Below, one piece after another: positions 33,425-45,001 of a stretch of 64,000 nt of DNA. The stretch comes from Leptodactylus fallax (Eukaryota; Chordata; Amphibia; Anura; Leptodactylidae): NCBI GenBank assembly GCA_947044405.1, contig CAMRHE010000167.1:4137001-4201000 (forward strand), written 5' to 3'. Positions within the stretch are counted from its first letter, which is position 1. Every line of letters begins with the position of its first letter. The notes below the pieces were generated by a model. The model saw nothing but the letters and a program-made list of their open reading frames with translations. It was not told where the DNA came from and searched no databases. Both the position numbers and the translations under genes were made by a program.

Positions 33425-36400
33425 CTGTTCCTCACTTGCCACTTTGAAATGGAGATGGAGCTTGCCTCATTTGCAAATGGAGGTGGAGCAGGGTAGCCTC
33501 AGCCTGACATATTTATGATAACTCACGCCAGTTTTCTTGCGCGTGTTATACAGGAAATCTATGGCACTTCCTGACTAGCGCAGATTTTGATTTTTGCACA
33601 TGGCCATGCGCCTGATTTATGAAGATGTCAGAGTTTTGATAATGGAAGAGTGAAGAAATCAGGCGATACCTTTTAGAGGCTAACTGAGTATATTTATAAG
33701 TAAGCTTTCAGGAGTACTCGCTCTCTTCATCAGACATGGTGTGATACAAGAACTGAAAATTAACAGATTTTTATACACATGGTTTTCAAAGCATTTTAGA
33801 GTCCTTAAAAAAATTGCAATCTTTTGCAATTATCAAAGAGTTTTGATAAATCAGGCATACTTTGCATCTGTTTGGTCCTTTATTAAGACTGGTGTACTAA
33901 ACTTCAGTCGTAATAAATCTGCCTCTCTCTCTCTCTATCTTTGAAAAACATGGCAGCTTATACCTTTCAGTAACGTTCAGATGTGTGTAAAAGGACAGAG
34001 TTTTAGTTTACTTGCATAGACATCTATGAGTCCTGTACAGTATATGTTTGGATAGGGCTGAATTTACTGATAAGCAGTGCAGTTAGTCTATGCCTAAAGG
34101 CAACCCTGAGGAAGCATTCTTGCATAAAGAAAAATAAACATATGAACACACTATTCACATATGCTGTGGGGTTGAGAGGAAGACACCCATGGATGGAGAA
34201 GTGGAAGTTTGCAAAGGGTGCTAAGAGAGTCCCATGACTCACTTTTTATTGCTTTTCTCTACTCATTTATTACATCACAATTCACATAAAGAGGATGCGT
34301 CCCATTTATTTTTTTCAGTTCAGAAAGGTTTATGGGACAAACTGAAAGGCATCCTGAATATGTGTACTGTGAAGTAATATACAGGCAGAGAAAAGCAAGA
34401 AAAAGTGAGTACAAGGGTGTGGATTACACCAGCTAAACATCAGTCTATAGACTGATGTCTAGCTTGTGTAATCAGTCTATAGACTGGTTAAGTACTAGGT
34501 ACCAGACTGTAAAAAAAAGCATCACAATGTCTTATTTTGTAAAAGGAGACAAACTTAAGGTGGAGTCTACTGAGTTGTAAATCTAGTACTGTGGCAGTAT
34601 CTGCATATTCATTATTTATTTTTACAACGGACATATATTATAACCTGTTTGGTAAAATGGCATAAACAGTGCCTACTACTGCAGTCACCTTTGTCACCTT
34701 CTATTTTCTGTTTGTTAATAAAAGTTCATAGAATTTTTTTGTCATGTGTTTTACAATTTTCATGTGCAATTTTTTTTATTCAGGAATTATACAGATCCAA
34801 AGTTCTTTGCTTCACTTTCTCACACTCTAGTTCTCACCGACTGCCAGCAAACCTTGAGTCATTTGACTAAGAAAAACTCCAAACTCTTTTGAAAAAAAAA
34901 CTTTTCTTTTTTTTTAGCCCAAACAATGAAAAAGGAAAGAAAGAAATGGTTTTCCTTCTTCCTCAGTATCTGATCTGCACCTGTACACAGGCAGTCCCAC
35001 ACATATCACCTTTTCAGAGACCGTGAGAAAAAAGAAAATCAGGGAAAAGGAACTGTGGTGTGTTTAGAAAACACAAAGACATCCTATCTATAGCCACGTG
35101 TGTCTCCATCCATCAGCACAGCAAAAAGAAACAAATTCTGGTTTTCCAAACCACAAGGGACAGGAACTGCTCACTGAGAACAGAAACCTTCAGTCTTCCT
35201 GTTTAACCAATTCTCCGACAGGTTCTTGAACATCGCTCAACTCTCTGACAGTGAATGTTATTTGTACAAACAGCTATCCTGTTGTTGTGGTTGTTGCTAA
35301 GTAATGGGCGATATGCCTGACAACTTGCACACTTCATACCGAGCGCAACAAGTCCGAATCACTAAATACAATGGCAATAGTCAGGTCAGGTAAACCTGAA
35401 TACTGGGAAATATCCCTTTATTTATATATGACTATGCCTTTTCTCAAGACAGTATGTGCATCCAGGACCAGCAACATCAATTGCTCATTCCATCTATGGG
35501 TGCACTGAACCACCAAGACCCTGTTCACACCAGCATCATGACTTCAATTTTTACAAGATCCTAAGAAGATAAATTATGATCCATCATAATCTGTAAGGAT
35601 ATATTTCAAATTTTCATTACGATCACTCATGCTGCATTATGATTCATTTTCTTTCCCAAATGTCTAACACATTTCTGTTAGGTTTCTCTTTTTTTATTTT
35701 TTCTAATAGATAGAAGAGTGCAGTGTCTCATCTTATTCTGACCGTCAAAAAGGAAAATAAACCTGAAGGAAAAGAATTAATTATGAAACCTACACAAACA
35801 TAAGAACAGAAAATCCAAGAAGAATATAAAATCCAAGAAGAATACATAAAATCTAAGAAGAATATGTTGTCCATGATTTCTTTTGAACCCAGAACAGGAA
35901 GAGTCTTTCTGACTGTATGGGTGGGTCTTACTGCTAGTGTGAATTAGACCTTATTGGTATAAATGTTTCACTAAACCTGCAAAAAAAGTAACTGGATCAA
36001 CATTGCAGATTAATAGGCTGAACTGGTGGACTTCAGCCTCGTTTTAGCTTTACAAGCAGTGGGGGGAATTTTTTATTGCCTCTGTGCCAGAAAACTGATG
36101 TAGATGGGTGTAAATGTGGTGCATCTCTCGAGCACAGGCCTTTATTATACTAAACAATTGCCCCTTTCTCCTTTCTGTGCCCCGCTCACTGCTTTTTACA
36201 AAAATGACCGGTCTGAGGTGGGAATGCCTTGGCTTGCCAAATTTACTGTAACTCAAGCCAGAAAAGTGGCATGAGTTATACCAGAAATCTAAGCCAGTCT
36301 CTGACTACCAATGGTTTAATTGTGGCCCATGGGAAGCCCCAAGGAGTGGCAGAAATGATAAAAGACTGTAGACTTTTAGTAGCACCAACAGGGAAATTAA

Positions 36401-36495
36401 TTAGGATTGGTGTAACCCTTACTAAATTTCCTCCTGTGTTGATATGTTACTAAATCATGGAAATGTTGAGTTATTATAAAACCTGCATAAAATAC
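33425..36495. other. Intergenic, mostly nothing recognised
   Basis: No coding region supported. At 33650-33760 a motif set (gataccttttagaggctaac, aagctttcaggag, ctcttcatcag) resembles a fragment of another Penelope-type terminal repeat. From 34870 to 36050 the sequence is A-rich and apparently unique. Confidence 0.4.
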
Positions 36496-36498
36496 TTA

Positions 36499-36894
36499 GG
36501 GTGGGTTCACACTTGCGGCGGCACTCCGTCTGCGGCGAATCCGACCTAAATGTCGGAAAACTGGATAGGGAAAGGTTTGTGACGCTTTGCTTAAAAACTC
36601 ATTCACTTGAAAGGGTTTTTAAAGCAATGCGCGGGTGTGCGCTTACACCCTCTGCGCCGCGAAGCGTTTTTTTTTCGTCGGACACAAAGTCCTGCATGTC
36701 CAACTTTGTTTCCGACGGAAAAAAAACGGCTTCGCGGCGAAGAGGCTGTAAGCGCACACCTGCATTGATTTAAAAACCCATTCAAGTTAAGTGAGTTTTT
36801 AAGCAAAGCGTCGCAAACCTTTCCATATCCAGTTTTCTGACATTTAGGAAAGATTCGCGGCGAACGGAGTGCCGCCGCAAGTGTGAACCCATCC
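36499..36894. mobile_element. Foldback MITE with TTA duplication
   Basis: Nearly palindromic along its whole 396 bases: the left arm ggtgggttcacacttgcggc pairs with gccgcaagtgtgaaccc at the right. TTA flanks both ends (36496-36498 and 36895-36897). A TWA duplication fits PIF/Harbinger-type mobilisation. It explains the open frames on both strands here. Confidence 0.85.
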
Positions 36895-36897
36895 TTA

Positions 36898-37596
36898 CTC
36901 TTGTGATTGACGTTTTCTTCCAATAAAAGGCAAAGACATACATTCATCACTTTATGATCCATGTTAGTGGTACTGGTCTGGGTGCCTAGGGCCTACCAGT
37001 AAAATGTAGCTGGAGTCTCCTTAAAATTGCACCAAAACACCTTTTTGAATTGTTAGTCTGCTGTCTGGCCCTTACCTCTGACTGTTTCTGTTCTATGGCC
37101 CCTCTGTGTGGCTTTTTGACTGGCTCTTGCCTTAGACTAGGGACCTCATAGCTCTGTGAGCCAGTGTTCACACAGTGGCAGTACACACCAAGACACAGCA
37201 GTATGATTGCTATTGAAAGCTCCCCACAGTGATGTCTAGAAGGTGCGACCCAAGCAAGGAGGAAGGATATTGGCTGTCCTACTATGATTCTAGATGTCAT
37301 ATCACCTACCCAATGTGGCTACTTGTAAATGATTGTTAAATAATTCTGTATGCTGCCTATCTGTGCGTGTTCTGTGCCATACACTGCTAGTACAGGGATG
37401 GCTCAGGGCTCTACCATGGCTCCCCTCTGGACCATTCCTAGTCTGCATACTAATCAAATGGGTATAATTATGGGTATAAAAAAGTCGCTGCTGCACGCCA
37501 CCAACTAGCTGATGGAAAGTGTGGGCCATAAACTAAATCAAAAACACCCCAGCCTCTCTTAAAAAATGTGACAAGTGCTGAAACATGTCATGTGAG
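36898..37596. other. Intergenic, nothing recognised
   Basis: No gene or repeat end recognised before the left LTR of the Ty3/gypsy element. The last four bases, TGAG, are the retroelement's target duplication. Confidence 0.45.
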
Positions 37597-38606
37597 TGTA
37601 GGGAACTGCCATTTCTACTAGTATATAATGTATCTGGCTTCTTTGCCCCTGCAGTTTGGCTTCAGAGACCCCAGGCATTTAGTGCAAGTTTTGTTTTGTA
37701 AATACAGTGAGTCAGACACATGTGAGGCAGAGCTGCTGGGGGGAGAGATGTGAGCAGAGCTGCTGAGACAGACATGTTATGTCTGGGGGAGTCTAAGAGC
37801 CACTTGTTCCTCTTTACTTCACAGTATATAGTTAGGTATGTGTTACCCCCTATATACTCACAGGACCTAGCTAGTAACCGTAGTTAGGGATCAATATATA
37901 TATAGTTCAGGGCAGTGATAGGTTAGGCTTCCGAAGGCCAACTAGCTAGTTAGAGGCCCGGTGGCACTAGTAGTTTAGCTGGCAGGTTAAGGACTCAGTG
38001 TTAGGGTAGTCAGGCCTGCATCTACTGCCGTCACCGTCGCCCTGTTTGCTGCCTGTGAAGAATCTCACCATCATCATCATCATATCCTGATCGGCTGTCT
38101 GTCATCTCCTGGAAGAATCCGAGGATCCACAGTCATCCACAGGGGCCCCTGCATCTCTTCTGTTGCCTGGAGGTATTGTGCACTGGACTCTTGCTATATA
38201 TCTATATATATATATACCCGGGTATATAACCTAAGACGGTTGAGGACTTGCTGGTTGTTGTAGTATTGCTGTGTTCTGAGTATATTGTATGTATGTATTA
38301 TTACCCTGTTGATTCTTATAAAGCTACTGTTATAACCTTATGTGGTATCTGTATGTATTCTTCAGACTGTGAGATTAGTACAGTGATCCTTGTTAAGGCT
38401 ACTAACTGTACCTCATGGGTAAGTCCCAGGAAGAGATCCTCCCTGTAATACAGAGGCTCTATCCTGGGTGGAGGCACTGATATATTTCATATATGTTCCC
38501 ACTCTTCCCTTCAGCGAAGGCTTCAGGTCCCATTATACACACAGGTCAGCGCCAGAGTCTGTTGCGGGAGGGATAATACTCATACCCCCCCCCAAATAGG
38601 GCTACA
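37597..38606 (+). repeat. 5' LTR of Ty3/gypsy element
   Basis: Begins TGTAGGGAACTGCC and ends AGGGCTACA, with TGTAG/CTACA inverted tips. It contains an AT dinucleotide run (38195-38217) and a tatataac box at about 38222 that could position transcription. Sequence directly after it, tttggaggcactgctgag, is where the primer-binding site should be, but I cannot match it to a tRNA. Confidence 0.95.
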
Positions 38607-38774
38607 TTTGGAGGCACTGCTGAGATTTAGAAGTGGGAATAGTCATTGATATGGAGAAGCGATATAGCTCAGAGGGGAACCTCCCACTAGCTACTACATG
38701 GGATTACCGACCTCCTGTTCCTCCCCTGGTTCAGGTAAAGGAAGAACCCCGCTCAGCCAGTTACCCCCCCCAGT

Positions 38775-41700
38775 ATGGCCGTCGCTAGCAGTTCCTCTAG
38801 TGACAGTGCTATTAGCACTTTAGCCAGGCTGACTGAAATGTTAGCTCAGGGCCTGCAGGCCACTCACTACAAGAAACTAAAAGTATTCTCTGGTAATGTC
38901 CCAGTACCACAAGGGGAGGAAAACTTTGAGATATGGAAAGAACATACTCTCCAATGCCTGAAGGAATGGTCTTGCTCTGAAGAAGGCAAGCGGCAGCGTA
39001 TCAGTGAAAGTTTGCGGTCTCCTGCTGCAGAATTGATCCGCTTGTACAGAGACTCTCATGAAGGAGTGAGTGCATTGGACTATATACAAGTACTGTCTGA
39101 TCACTTTGAGCCATACTATGACCTTGCCCAGATGGTTGCTGATTACCGAATGATTCGTCAAAAAGAAGGGGAAAATGTCTCTACTTTTATTAACCGTTTA
39201 CAGTTACTTCTTTCACGTCTGGTGTACCACGCAGCTATATCTACTTCAGAGGTAGACGCTATGAGAACCAGTCAGTTGGTGAGAGGGTTACAACCTCATC
39301 ATCCTCTTGCTCAAGTACTCAAGGTCTTACTATCTGATAGAGTCCTTCCATTTCCTGACTTAATGAAGTTAGTGAAGAAACAAGAAGCTGACATTAGTTT
39401 TAGTACCCCTAAGAAAGCGAAAAGCATCTCTAAAGAAGATGTTCCTAATTCAAACAAGGACAAACTAGCGGAGCGGTCAGAACTTAGACAGTCCGCCACT
39501 CCACCCACTGCCACTCAACGGAGGAAGGATGCTAGAACCTGTTATAAATGTGGTCAGACGGGCCATACTGCCAGACAGTGTACGGAGGACAGTGAGGGAT
39601 TGGGACACAGTGCTGTCTTCTCTATTCAGAATCAAAGACACCGAAGGAAGGCCGGCCGAGTAAAGACCAGAGGCGCTATCACGGGCTCCAGGTCCGTTGT
39701 CAAAGTCACTGTCAATGGTCATGCCGCTCCTGCCCTGTTTGATACAGGATCTCAAGTGACCCTGATTTATCGCTCGTTCTACCAAAAGTATCTGAGGGAT
39801 ATACCTCTTCAGTCTACGGGACAAATGAAATTGTGGGGGCTTAATTCAGGATCATATCCTGTAGATGGCAGCCTACAAGTAGTTATAGCTGTCCCTGAAT
39901 TAGAAGATCAGAGTGTCGCTCCCATGAAGATTACGGCTCTTGTCTGTCCTGATACAGGGGATTCTTGTGCAGCTCCTGTGATACTTGGCACTAATTGTCC
40001 CGCAGTGCATTATGCTTTTCAGAAGTTTCTTGGAAGAGATTGGAACCCTGCAGCTCAGCCGGTGAATATATCTTCTGATCTTAGAGAACTCTGTGATGCC
40101 CTGTCTACTGGCTATCGACATGGAATGGTATATCATATCGGTGAGAGAACCGTGGAAGTTCCTGCCGGCGGGGAGAGAATTCTGAGAGTAGCCTCCAGCA
40201 TTGCTCCCGATTTGCTTGAAGGGGGGAGTTATGCCCTTATGGAAACCCCTGAAGAAATGATTAACCAGAATGGCTGGATGGTGATCCCAGAGAGAAAGGA
40301 CTGGAGAAATAAAGTGGAGTTATCTACCTGTGTGACAGTGAGGAACTGTTCACCGCATCCGATCGTAATTGGACCATACCAGAATGTGGCCCACTGCTAC
40401 CCTGTGCTTGGAGTAAATCCATACGCTGAAGTGTGCAGGATTCAAATCCGAGATGCAATCCCTAATCTCAATCTTGACTTGAGTGATCCACATTTACCAG
40501 AGGCCTGGAATCAGCGACTGACACAGAAGTTGTCTGAATTATCGGAAGTGTTCTCCATGGATGATATGGATGTAGGTTGTGCTAAAAGTGCTCAACACAC
40601 TTTCCGATTGACCGATTCTACTCCCTTCCGGGAGCGACCACGGAGAGTTGCTCCAAAGGATGTTGATGAGTTAAGACAGACTCTACAGCAAATGAAAGGT
40701 CAGGGGATCATTGTGGACAGTAAGAGCCCCTATGCCTCACCTATTGTGGTGGTAAGAAAAAAATCTGGAGCAATTCGCCTATGTGTGGATTACAGAACTC
40801 TGAACCGGAGAACCTTACCTGATCAGTATACACTGCCGAGAATTGAAGAAGCTCTGGAAGCTCTGAATGGAAACTGTTGGTTCACAGTGCTGGACCTAAG
40901 ATCGGGATACTATCAAGTCCCAATGGCACCTGAGGATCAGGAAAAGACAGCCTTCATATGCCCCTTGGGTTTCTTTCAGTTCACTCGTATGCCGCAAGGT
41001 ACAAAAGGTGCGCCAGCAACGTTCCAAAGGTTGATGGAAAGAGTGTTAGGTGATTTAGTGCCCCGGGAATGCCTTGTATATCTTGATGACATTATTGTGT
41101 TTGGAAAGACGCTGGAAGAACATGAAGAACGACTCATGAGAGTACTCCATCGCTTAAAAGAAGAGGGGCTGAAGTTGTCGGCTGACAAATGCAAATTTTG
41201 TAGATCTTCGGTCACTTATGTAGGTCATATTGTTTCTGCTGAAGGAGTTGCTACCGATCCTGGTAAGATTGAAGCTGTGGTGAATTGGCCCCGACCGCAA
41301 AATATTACGGAGTTGCAATCTTTCTTGGGGTTTTGTGGATTCTATCGACGATTTGTGGAAGGATATTCAAAAATTGCTCGAGCCCTCCTCGACCTGTTGA
41401 AGAGTGATGCAGGAGATCCGGGAAAGAAGAAAGGGTCTTCCAAAAGCCTTTTTGGCGATAGGTGGACTGCGGATTGTGAAGAAGCATTTAAGTTGTTGAA
41501 GAAGAAATTGACAGAAGCTCCCGTTCTGGCTTATGCTGATGCACATAAGCCATATGTGCTACATGTAGATGCCAGCTTTGAAGGATTAGGTGGCGTGCTG
41601 CACCAAGAATACCCGGCCGGGTTACGGCCCATAGCTTTCATAAGTCGAAGTCTTTCTCCCAGCGAGAAAAATTATCCAGTACATAAATTGGAGTTTTTGG

Positions 41701-43103
41701 CGCTCAAGTGGGCCATTGTTGATAAATTACATGACTATTTATACGGAGCCACGTTTGAAGTAAGAACAGACAACAATCCACTGACATACGTTTTGTCAAC
41801 CGCTAAACTCGATGCTACAGGACATCGCTGGTTGGCAGCTTTATCCAACTACCAATTCACACTCAAGTATAAATCGGGGCCTAAGAACATTGGGGCAGAT
41901 GCTCTATCAAGACGGCCTGGATTACCTAGTCCGGAAGTAGTGGATGAATGGGAAGAAGTGCCAAGTCCTGGAGTAGGAGCTTTGTGTGCCATGGCTGCTG
42001 TAGTTGAAGACCGAGTAGCCTTTTCTGAAACTCGGCTTATTGACTCTATTGGGGGAGGTCCCGAAGCTGTACCAGACATGTTTGCCTACCCTGCCGCTTT
42101 AGGATCCTTTGAGAGTTGTTCTATATCTTCAAAGCGAATGATCTGGAGTCAAAAGACTGATCCTTTAATTGGACCTCTTTATCAAGCAGTGAGTTCTCAA
42201 GACAGAGAAATGTTAAAGACATCCCTACCCTCTGAATGCAGTCAACTTCTACGAGATTGGGAGAAGTTTGAAATAAACAATGGCCTACTTTATCGTGTGG
42301 TGCTGTATCATGATCACCCTGGAAGGCGCCAACTAGTTATTCCAAGCTGCTTTCAGAAGATGATTTTCCGAAGTCTGCATGATTATCATGGTCATTTGGG
42401 ACCTGAGAAGACTTATGGCCTAATACAAGACCGATTCTACTGGCCCAAAATGAGAGATACCGTGACTCGTCTGTGTAGGTGCTGTCGCAGATGTTTGCAG
42501 AGGAAGACTGTCCCGGTTCGAGCGGCCTTCATGGGACACTTGAAGAGTTCGGGCCCCATGGATCTTGTCTGCATAGATTTCCTTTGTATTGACAACGACT
42601 CCAGAGGATTTGGAAATGTATTGGTGGTGACTGATCACTTCACACGATATGCTCAAGCCTTTCCGACTAAGGATCAAAAAGCAGTCACTGTTGCAAGAGT
42701 GCTTTGGGAAAAGTATTTTATCCATTATGGCTTACCACACCGGTTGCATTCTGATCAAGGCCGGGATTTTGAGAGTAACCTGATCAAAGAGTTACTTCAG
42801 TTGTTGAACATCCGCAAAAGTCGGACGACGCCTTACCATCCAGAGGGAGATGCCCTTCCTGAAAGATTTAACAGGACTTTACTTGATATGCTTGGTACCT
42901 TACGAATTGAGGATAAGCGATCCTGGAGTCGAAAAGTGGAGGCTATGGTGCATGCCTATAATAGTACAAGGCACGAGAGCACAGGATATTCACCATACTT
43001 TCTGATGTTTGAAGAGAGCCTAGGCTACCTATTGACATCTTGTTGGGAGTCTCTACCGATGGTATCAGTCATCGAGATCATTACCGATACGTGGCACGTT
43101 TGA
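38775..43103 (+). CDS. Gag-Pol polyprotein of the Ty3/gypsy element
   Basis: Single frame of 1442 residues making capsid and replication enzymes. Residues 1-210: Gag, with KLKVFSGNVPVPQGEENFE near 34-52 and SEEGKRQRISESL near 68-80, which resembles PNMA-family proteins. Nucleocapsid zinc knuckle CYKCGQTGHTARQC at 256-269. Protease DTG at 323-325. Reverse transcriptase about 600-860 with YLDD at 769-772. RNase H with DAS at 932. Integrase with a zinc-binding region (HDYHGH near 1202; paired cysteines near 1236-1243) and the triad D1268, D1327, E1363, the classic D,D35E spacing. All catalytic residues are present. The frame leaves the integrase early: a one-base length change near 43010 moves the C-terminus into the overlapping frame, so the product ends in 30 unrelated residues. 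Confidence 0.96.
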   Translation: MAVASSSSSDSAISTLARLTEMLAQGLQATHYKKLKVFSGNVPVPQGEENFEIWKEHTLQCLKEWSCSEEGKRQRISESLRSPAAELIRLYRDSHEGVSALDYIQVLSDHFEPYYDLAQMVADYRMIRQKEGENVSTFINRLQLLLSRLVYHAAISTSEVDAMRTSQLVRGLQPHHPLAQVLKVLLSDRVLPFPDLMKLVKKQEADISFSTPKKAKSISKEDVPNSNKDKLAERSELRQSATPPTATQRRKDARTCYKCGQTGHTARQCTEDSEGLGHSAVFSIQNQRHRRKAGRVKTRGAITGSRSVVKVTVNGHAAPALFDTGSQVTLIYRSFYQKYLRDIPLQSTGQMKLWGLNSGSYPVDGSLQVVIAVPELEDQSVAPMKITALVCPDTGDSCAAPVILGTNCPAVHYAFQKFLGRDWNPAAQPVNISSDLRELCDALSTGYRHGMVYHIGERTVEVPAGGERILRVASSIAPDLLEGGSYALMETPEEMINQNGWMVIPERKDWRNKVELSTCVTVRNCSPHPIVIGPYQNVAHCYPVLGVNPYAEVCRIQIRDAIPNLNLDLSDPHLPEAWNQRLTQKLSELSEVFSMDDMDVGCAKSAQHTFRLTDSTPFRERPRRVAPKDVDELRQTLQQMKGQGIIVDSKSPYASPIVVVRKKSGAIRLCVDYRTLNRRTLPDQYTLPRIEEALEALNGNCWFTVLDLRSGYYQVPMAPEDQEKTAFICPLGFFQFTRMPQGTKGAPATFQRLMERVLGDLVPRECLVYLDDIIVFGKTLEEHEERLMRVLHRLKEEGLKLSADKCKFCRSSVTYVGHIVSAEGVATDPGKIEAVVNWPRPQNITELQSFLGFCGFYRRFVEGYSKIARALLDLLKSDAGDPGKKKGSSKSLFGDRWTADCEEAFKLLKKKLTEAPVLAYADAHKPYVLHVDASFEGLGGVLHQEYPAGLRPIAFISRSLSPSEKNYPVHKLEFLALKWAIVDKLHDYLYGATFEVRTDNNPLTYVLSTAKLDATGHRWLAALSNYQFTLKYKSGPKNIGADALSRRPGLPSPEVVDEWEEVPSPGVGALCAMAAVVEDRVAFSETRLIDSIGGGPEAVPDMFAYPAALGSFESCSISSKRMIWSQKTDPLIGPLYQAVSSQDREMLKTSLPSECSQLLRDWEKFEINNGLLYRVVLYHDHPGRRQLVIPSCFQKMIFRSLHDYHGHLGPEKTYGLIQDRFYWPKMRDTVTRLCRCCRRCLQRKTVPVRAAFMGHLKSSGPMDLVCIDFLCIDNDSRGFGNVLVVTDHFTRYAQAFPTKDQKAVTVARVLWEKYFIHYGLPHRLHSDQGRDFESNLIKELLQLLNIRKSRTTPYHPEGDALPERFNRTLLDMLGTLRIEDKRSWSRKVEAMVHAYNSTRHESTGYSPYFLMFEESLGYLLTSCWESLPMVSVIEIITDTWHV

Positions 43104-43867
43104 AAGAAACGCTTAAGAGTGCTTATCAGCTGGCTGAGGAAAATGCGGCCAAAGTGAATGAAGGAAATAAAAGGAGATTTGATCTTCGAGTAAGATACCG
43201 AGAATTGAACCCTGGGGACCATGTTCTGCTACGGAATTTGGGAGCATCTGCAAAACATAAGCTGGCTGATCGATGGCGGAGTGAACTCTTTACAGTGGTA
43301 GATCGGTTGCCTGGAATACCAGTCTACAAGATAAAAGGACGGGACGGGAGGATCAGGACTTGGCATAGAAATCATTTGTTGCCTGTACCTCAGATTGATG
43401 GTATGGATATCTCCAATGATGGCTCGGCCTGCGATTCTCCACAGTCCTTAGCCGATATTCCACCTGACCTTCCTGAAACTCCTGAGAGTGATTGGACTGT
43501 GGCTCCTGAAGTTCCTAGATCACCAGTATCTTCTCCTTCAGGGAGACCTATGAACCCTCAAACTCCAGAATTCGTACCTAGATCTGTGTCTACAGATGAG
43601 CAGGGATCTAGCTCTCCTACCCCACCAGCACCATCCCCTCCCATGGCAGACAACCCTAGTTTAGGGCCTGGACATGCTAGTTTACCTCAGAGAGAGGTAC
43701 GGAGAGGAGAGAGAATTAGACACCCTCCACCTATGCTGACATATGATAGTTTGGGGGACCCCAGATTTACTACTCAGCCTCATTTATACCATGCTTGGGT
43801 GGGTGCAGTGTCCACTTTGGTCAATATGTTACCAATTTTCGCTCCTGCTGGCATGTATACCTATTAA
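43040..43867 (+). pseudogene. Displaced C-terminal part of the integrase
   Basis: Open frame overlapping the end of Gag-Pol by 64 bases, in a different frame. It carries the integrase C-terminal module: a coiled region (LKETLKSAYQLAEENAAK), a chromodomain-like or GPY/F-like block (ELNPGDHVLLRN, then WRSELFTVVDRLPGIPVYKI, then WHRNHLLPV) and a proline- and serine-rich tail ending near MLPIFAPAGMYTY. In related elements this follows directly after the catalytic core, so it is part of Pol and not a separate gene. The ATG at 43040 is incidental. Programmed frameshifting at this place would be unusual. Confidence 0.85.
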
Positions 43868-43986
43868 CCTGTTGTGACTCTGTAAATGCAAAAGCAACCA
43901 TATTGATATTGTCATTGGTAATGTTGACTGTATACTATGACTTTGTATGTCTTTGACGTGACGTAAAGATTTCACCAGAGGGAGAG

Positions 43987-44997
43987 TGTAGGGAACTGCC
44001 ATTTCTACTAGTATATAATGTATCTGGCTTCTTTGCCCCTGCAGTTTGGCTTCAGAGACCCCAGGCATTTAGTGCAAGTTTTGTTTTGTAAATACAGTGA
44101 GTCAGACACATGTGAGGCAGAGCTGCTGGGGGGAGAGATGTGAGCAGAGCTGCTGAGACAGACATGTTATGTCTGGGGGAGTCTAAGAGCCACTTGTTCC
44201 TCTTTACTTCACAGTATATAGTTAGGTATGTGTTACCCCCTATATACTCACAGGACCTAGCTAGTAACCGTAGTTAGGGATCAATATATATATAGTTCAG
44301 GGCAGTGATAGGTTAGGCTTCCGAAGGCCAACTAGCTAGTTAGAGGCCCGGTGGCACTAGTAGTTTAGCTGGCAGGTTAAGGACTCAGTGTTAGGGTAGT
44401 CAGGCCTGCATCTACTGCCGTCACCGTCGCCCTGTTTGCTGCCTGTGAAGAATCTCACCATCATCATCATCATATCCTGATCGGCTGTCTGTCATCTCCT
44501 GGAAGAATCCGAGGATCCACAGTCATCCACAGGGGCCCCTGCATCTCTTCTGTTGCCTGGAGGTATTGTGCACTGGACTCTTGCTATATATCTATATATA
44601 TATATACCCGGGTATATAACCTAAGACGGTTGAGGACTTGCTGGTTGTTGTAGTATTGCTGTGTTCTGAGTATATTGTATGTATGTATTATTACCCTGTT
44701 GATTCTTATAAAGCTACTGTTATAACCTTATGTGGTATCTGTATGTATTCTTCAGACTGTGAGATTAGTACAGTGATCCTTGTTAAGGCTACTAACTGTA
44801 CCTCATGGGTAAGTCCCAGGAAGAGATCCTCCCTGTAATACAGAGGCTCTATCCTGGGTGGAGGCACTGATATATTTCATATATGTTCCCACTCTTCCCT
44901 TCAGCGAAGGCTTCAGGTCCCATTATACACACAGGTCAGCGCCAGAGTCTGTTGCGGGAGGGATAATACTCATACCCCCCCCCCAAATAGGGCTACA
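43987..44997 (+). repeat. 3' LTR of Ty3/gypsy element
   Basis: Direct copy of 37597-38606. The only difference I see is ten instead of nine C in the run near 44981. The small identical open frames in both LTRs (38248 and 44638) are by-products. Confidence 0.95.
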
Positions 44998-45001
44998 TGA
45001 G

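Larger units (their letters stand above)
37597..44997 (+). mobile_element. Ty3/gypsy LTR retrotransposon, nearly intact
   Basis: Full element of 7401 bases: LTRs at 37597-38606 and 43987-44997, TGAG duplicated on both sides (37593-37596 and 44998-45001), a long Gag-Pol frame, and a purine tract (cagagggagag) just before the right LTR. Domain order protease, reverse transcriptase, RNase H, integrase places it in Ty3/gypsy. No envelope gene is seen. The LTRs read as identical apart from one extra C in a C run, so the insertion is recent. Confidence 0.96.

Noticed and set aside
36501..36962. Overlapping frames on both strands near 36500-36960
   Set aside because: They lie in the arms of a foldback MITE, which makes similar frames on both strands.
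38248..38448. Identical 66-residue frames in both LTRs (also 44638-44838)
   Set aside because: They are duplicated because the LTRs are duplicated. The frame has no known motif and lies in non-coding LTR sequence.
43040..43867. A separate env or accessory gene after pol
   Set aside because: The residues continue the integrase C-terminal domain. There is no signal peptide or membrane segment pattern.
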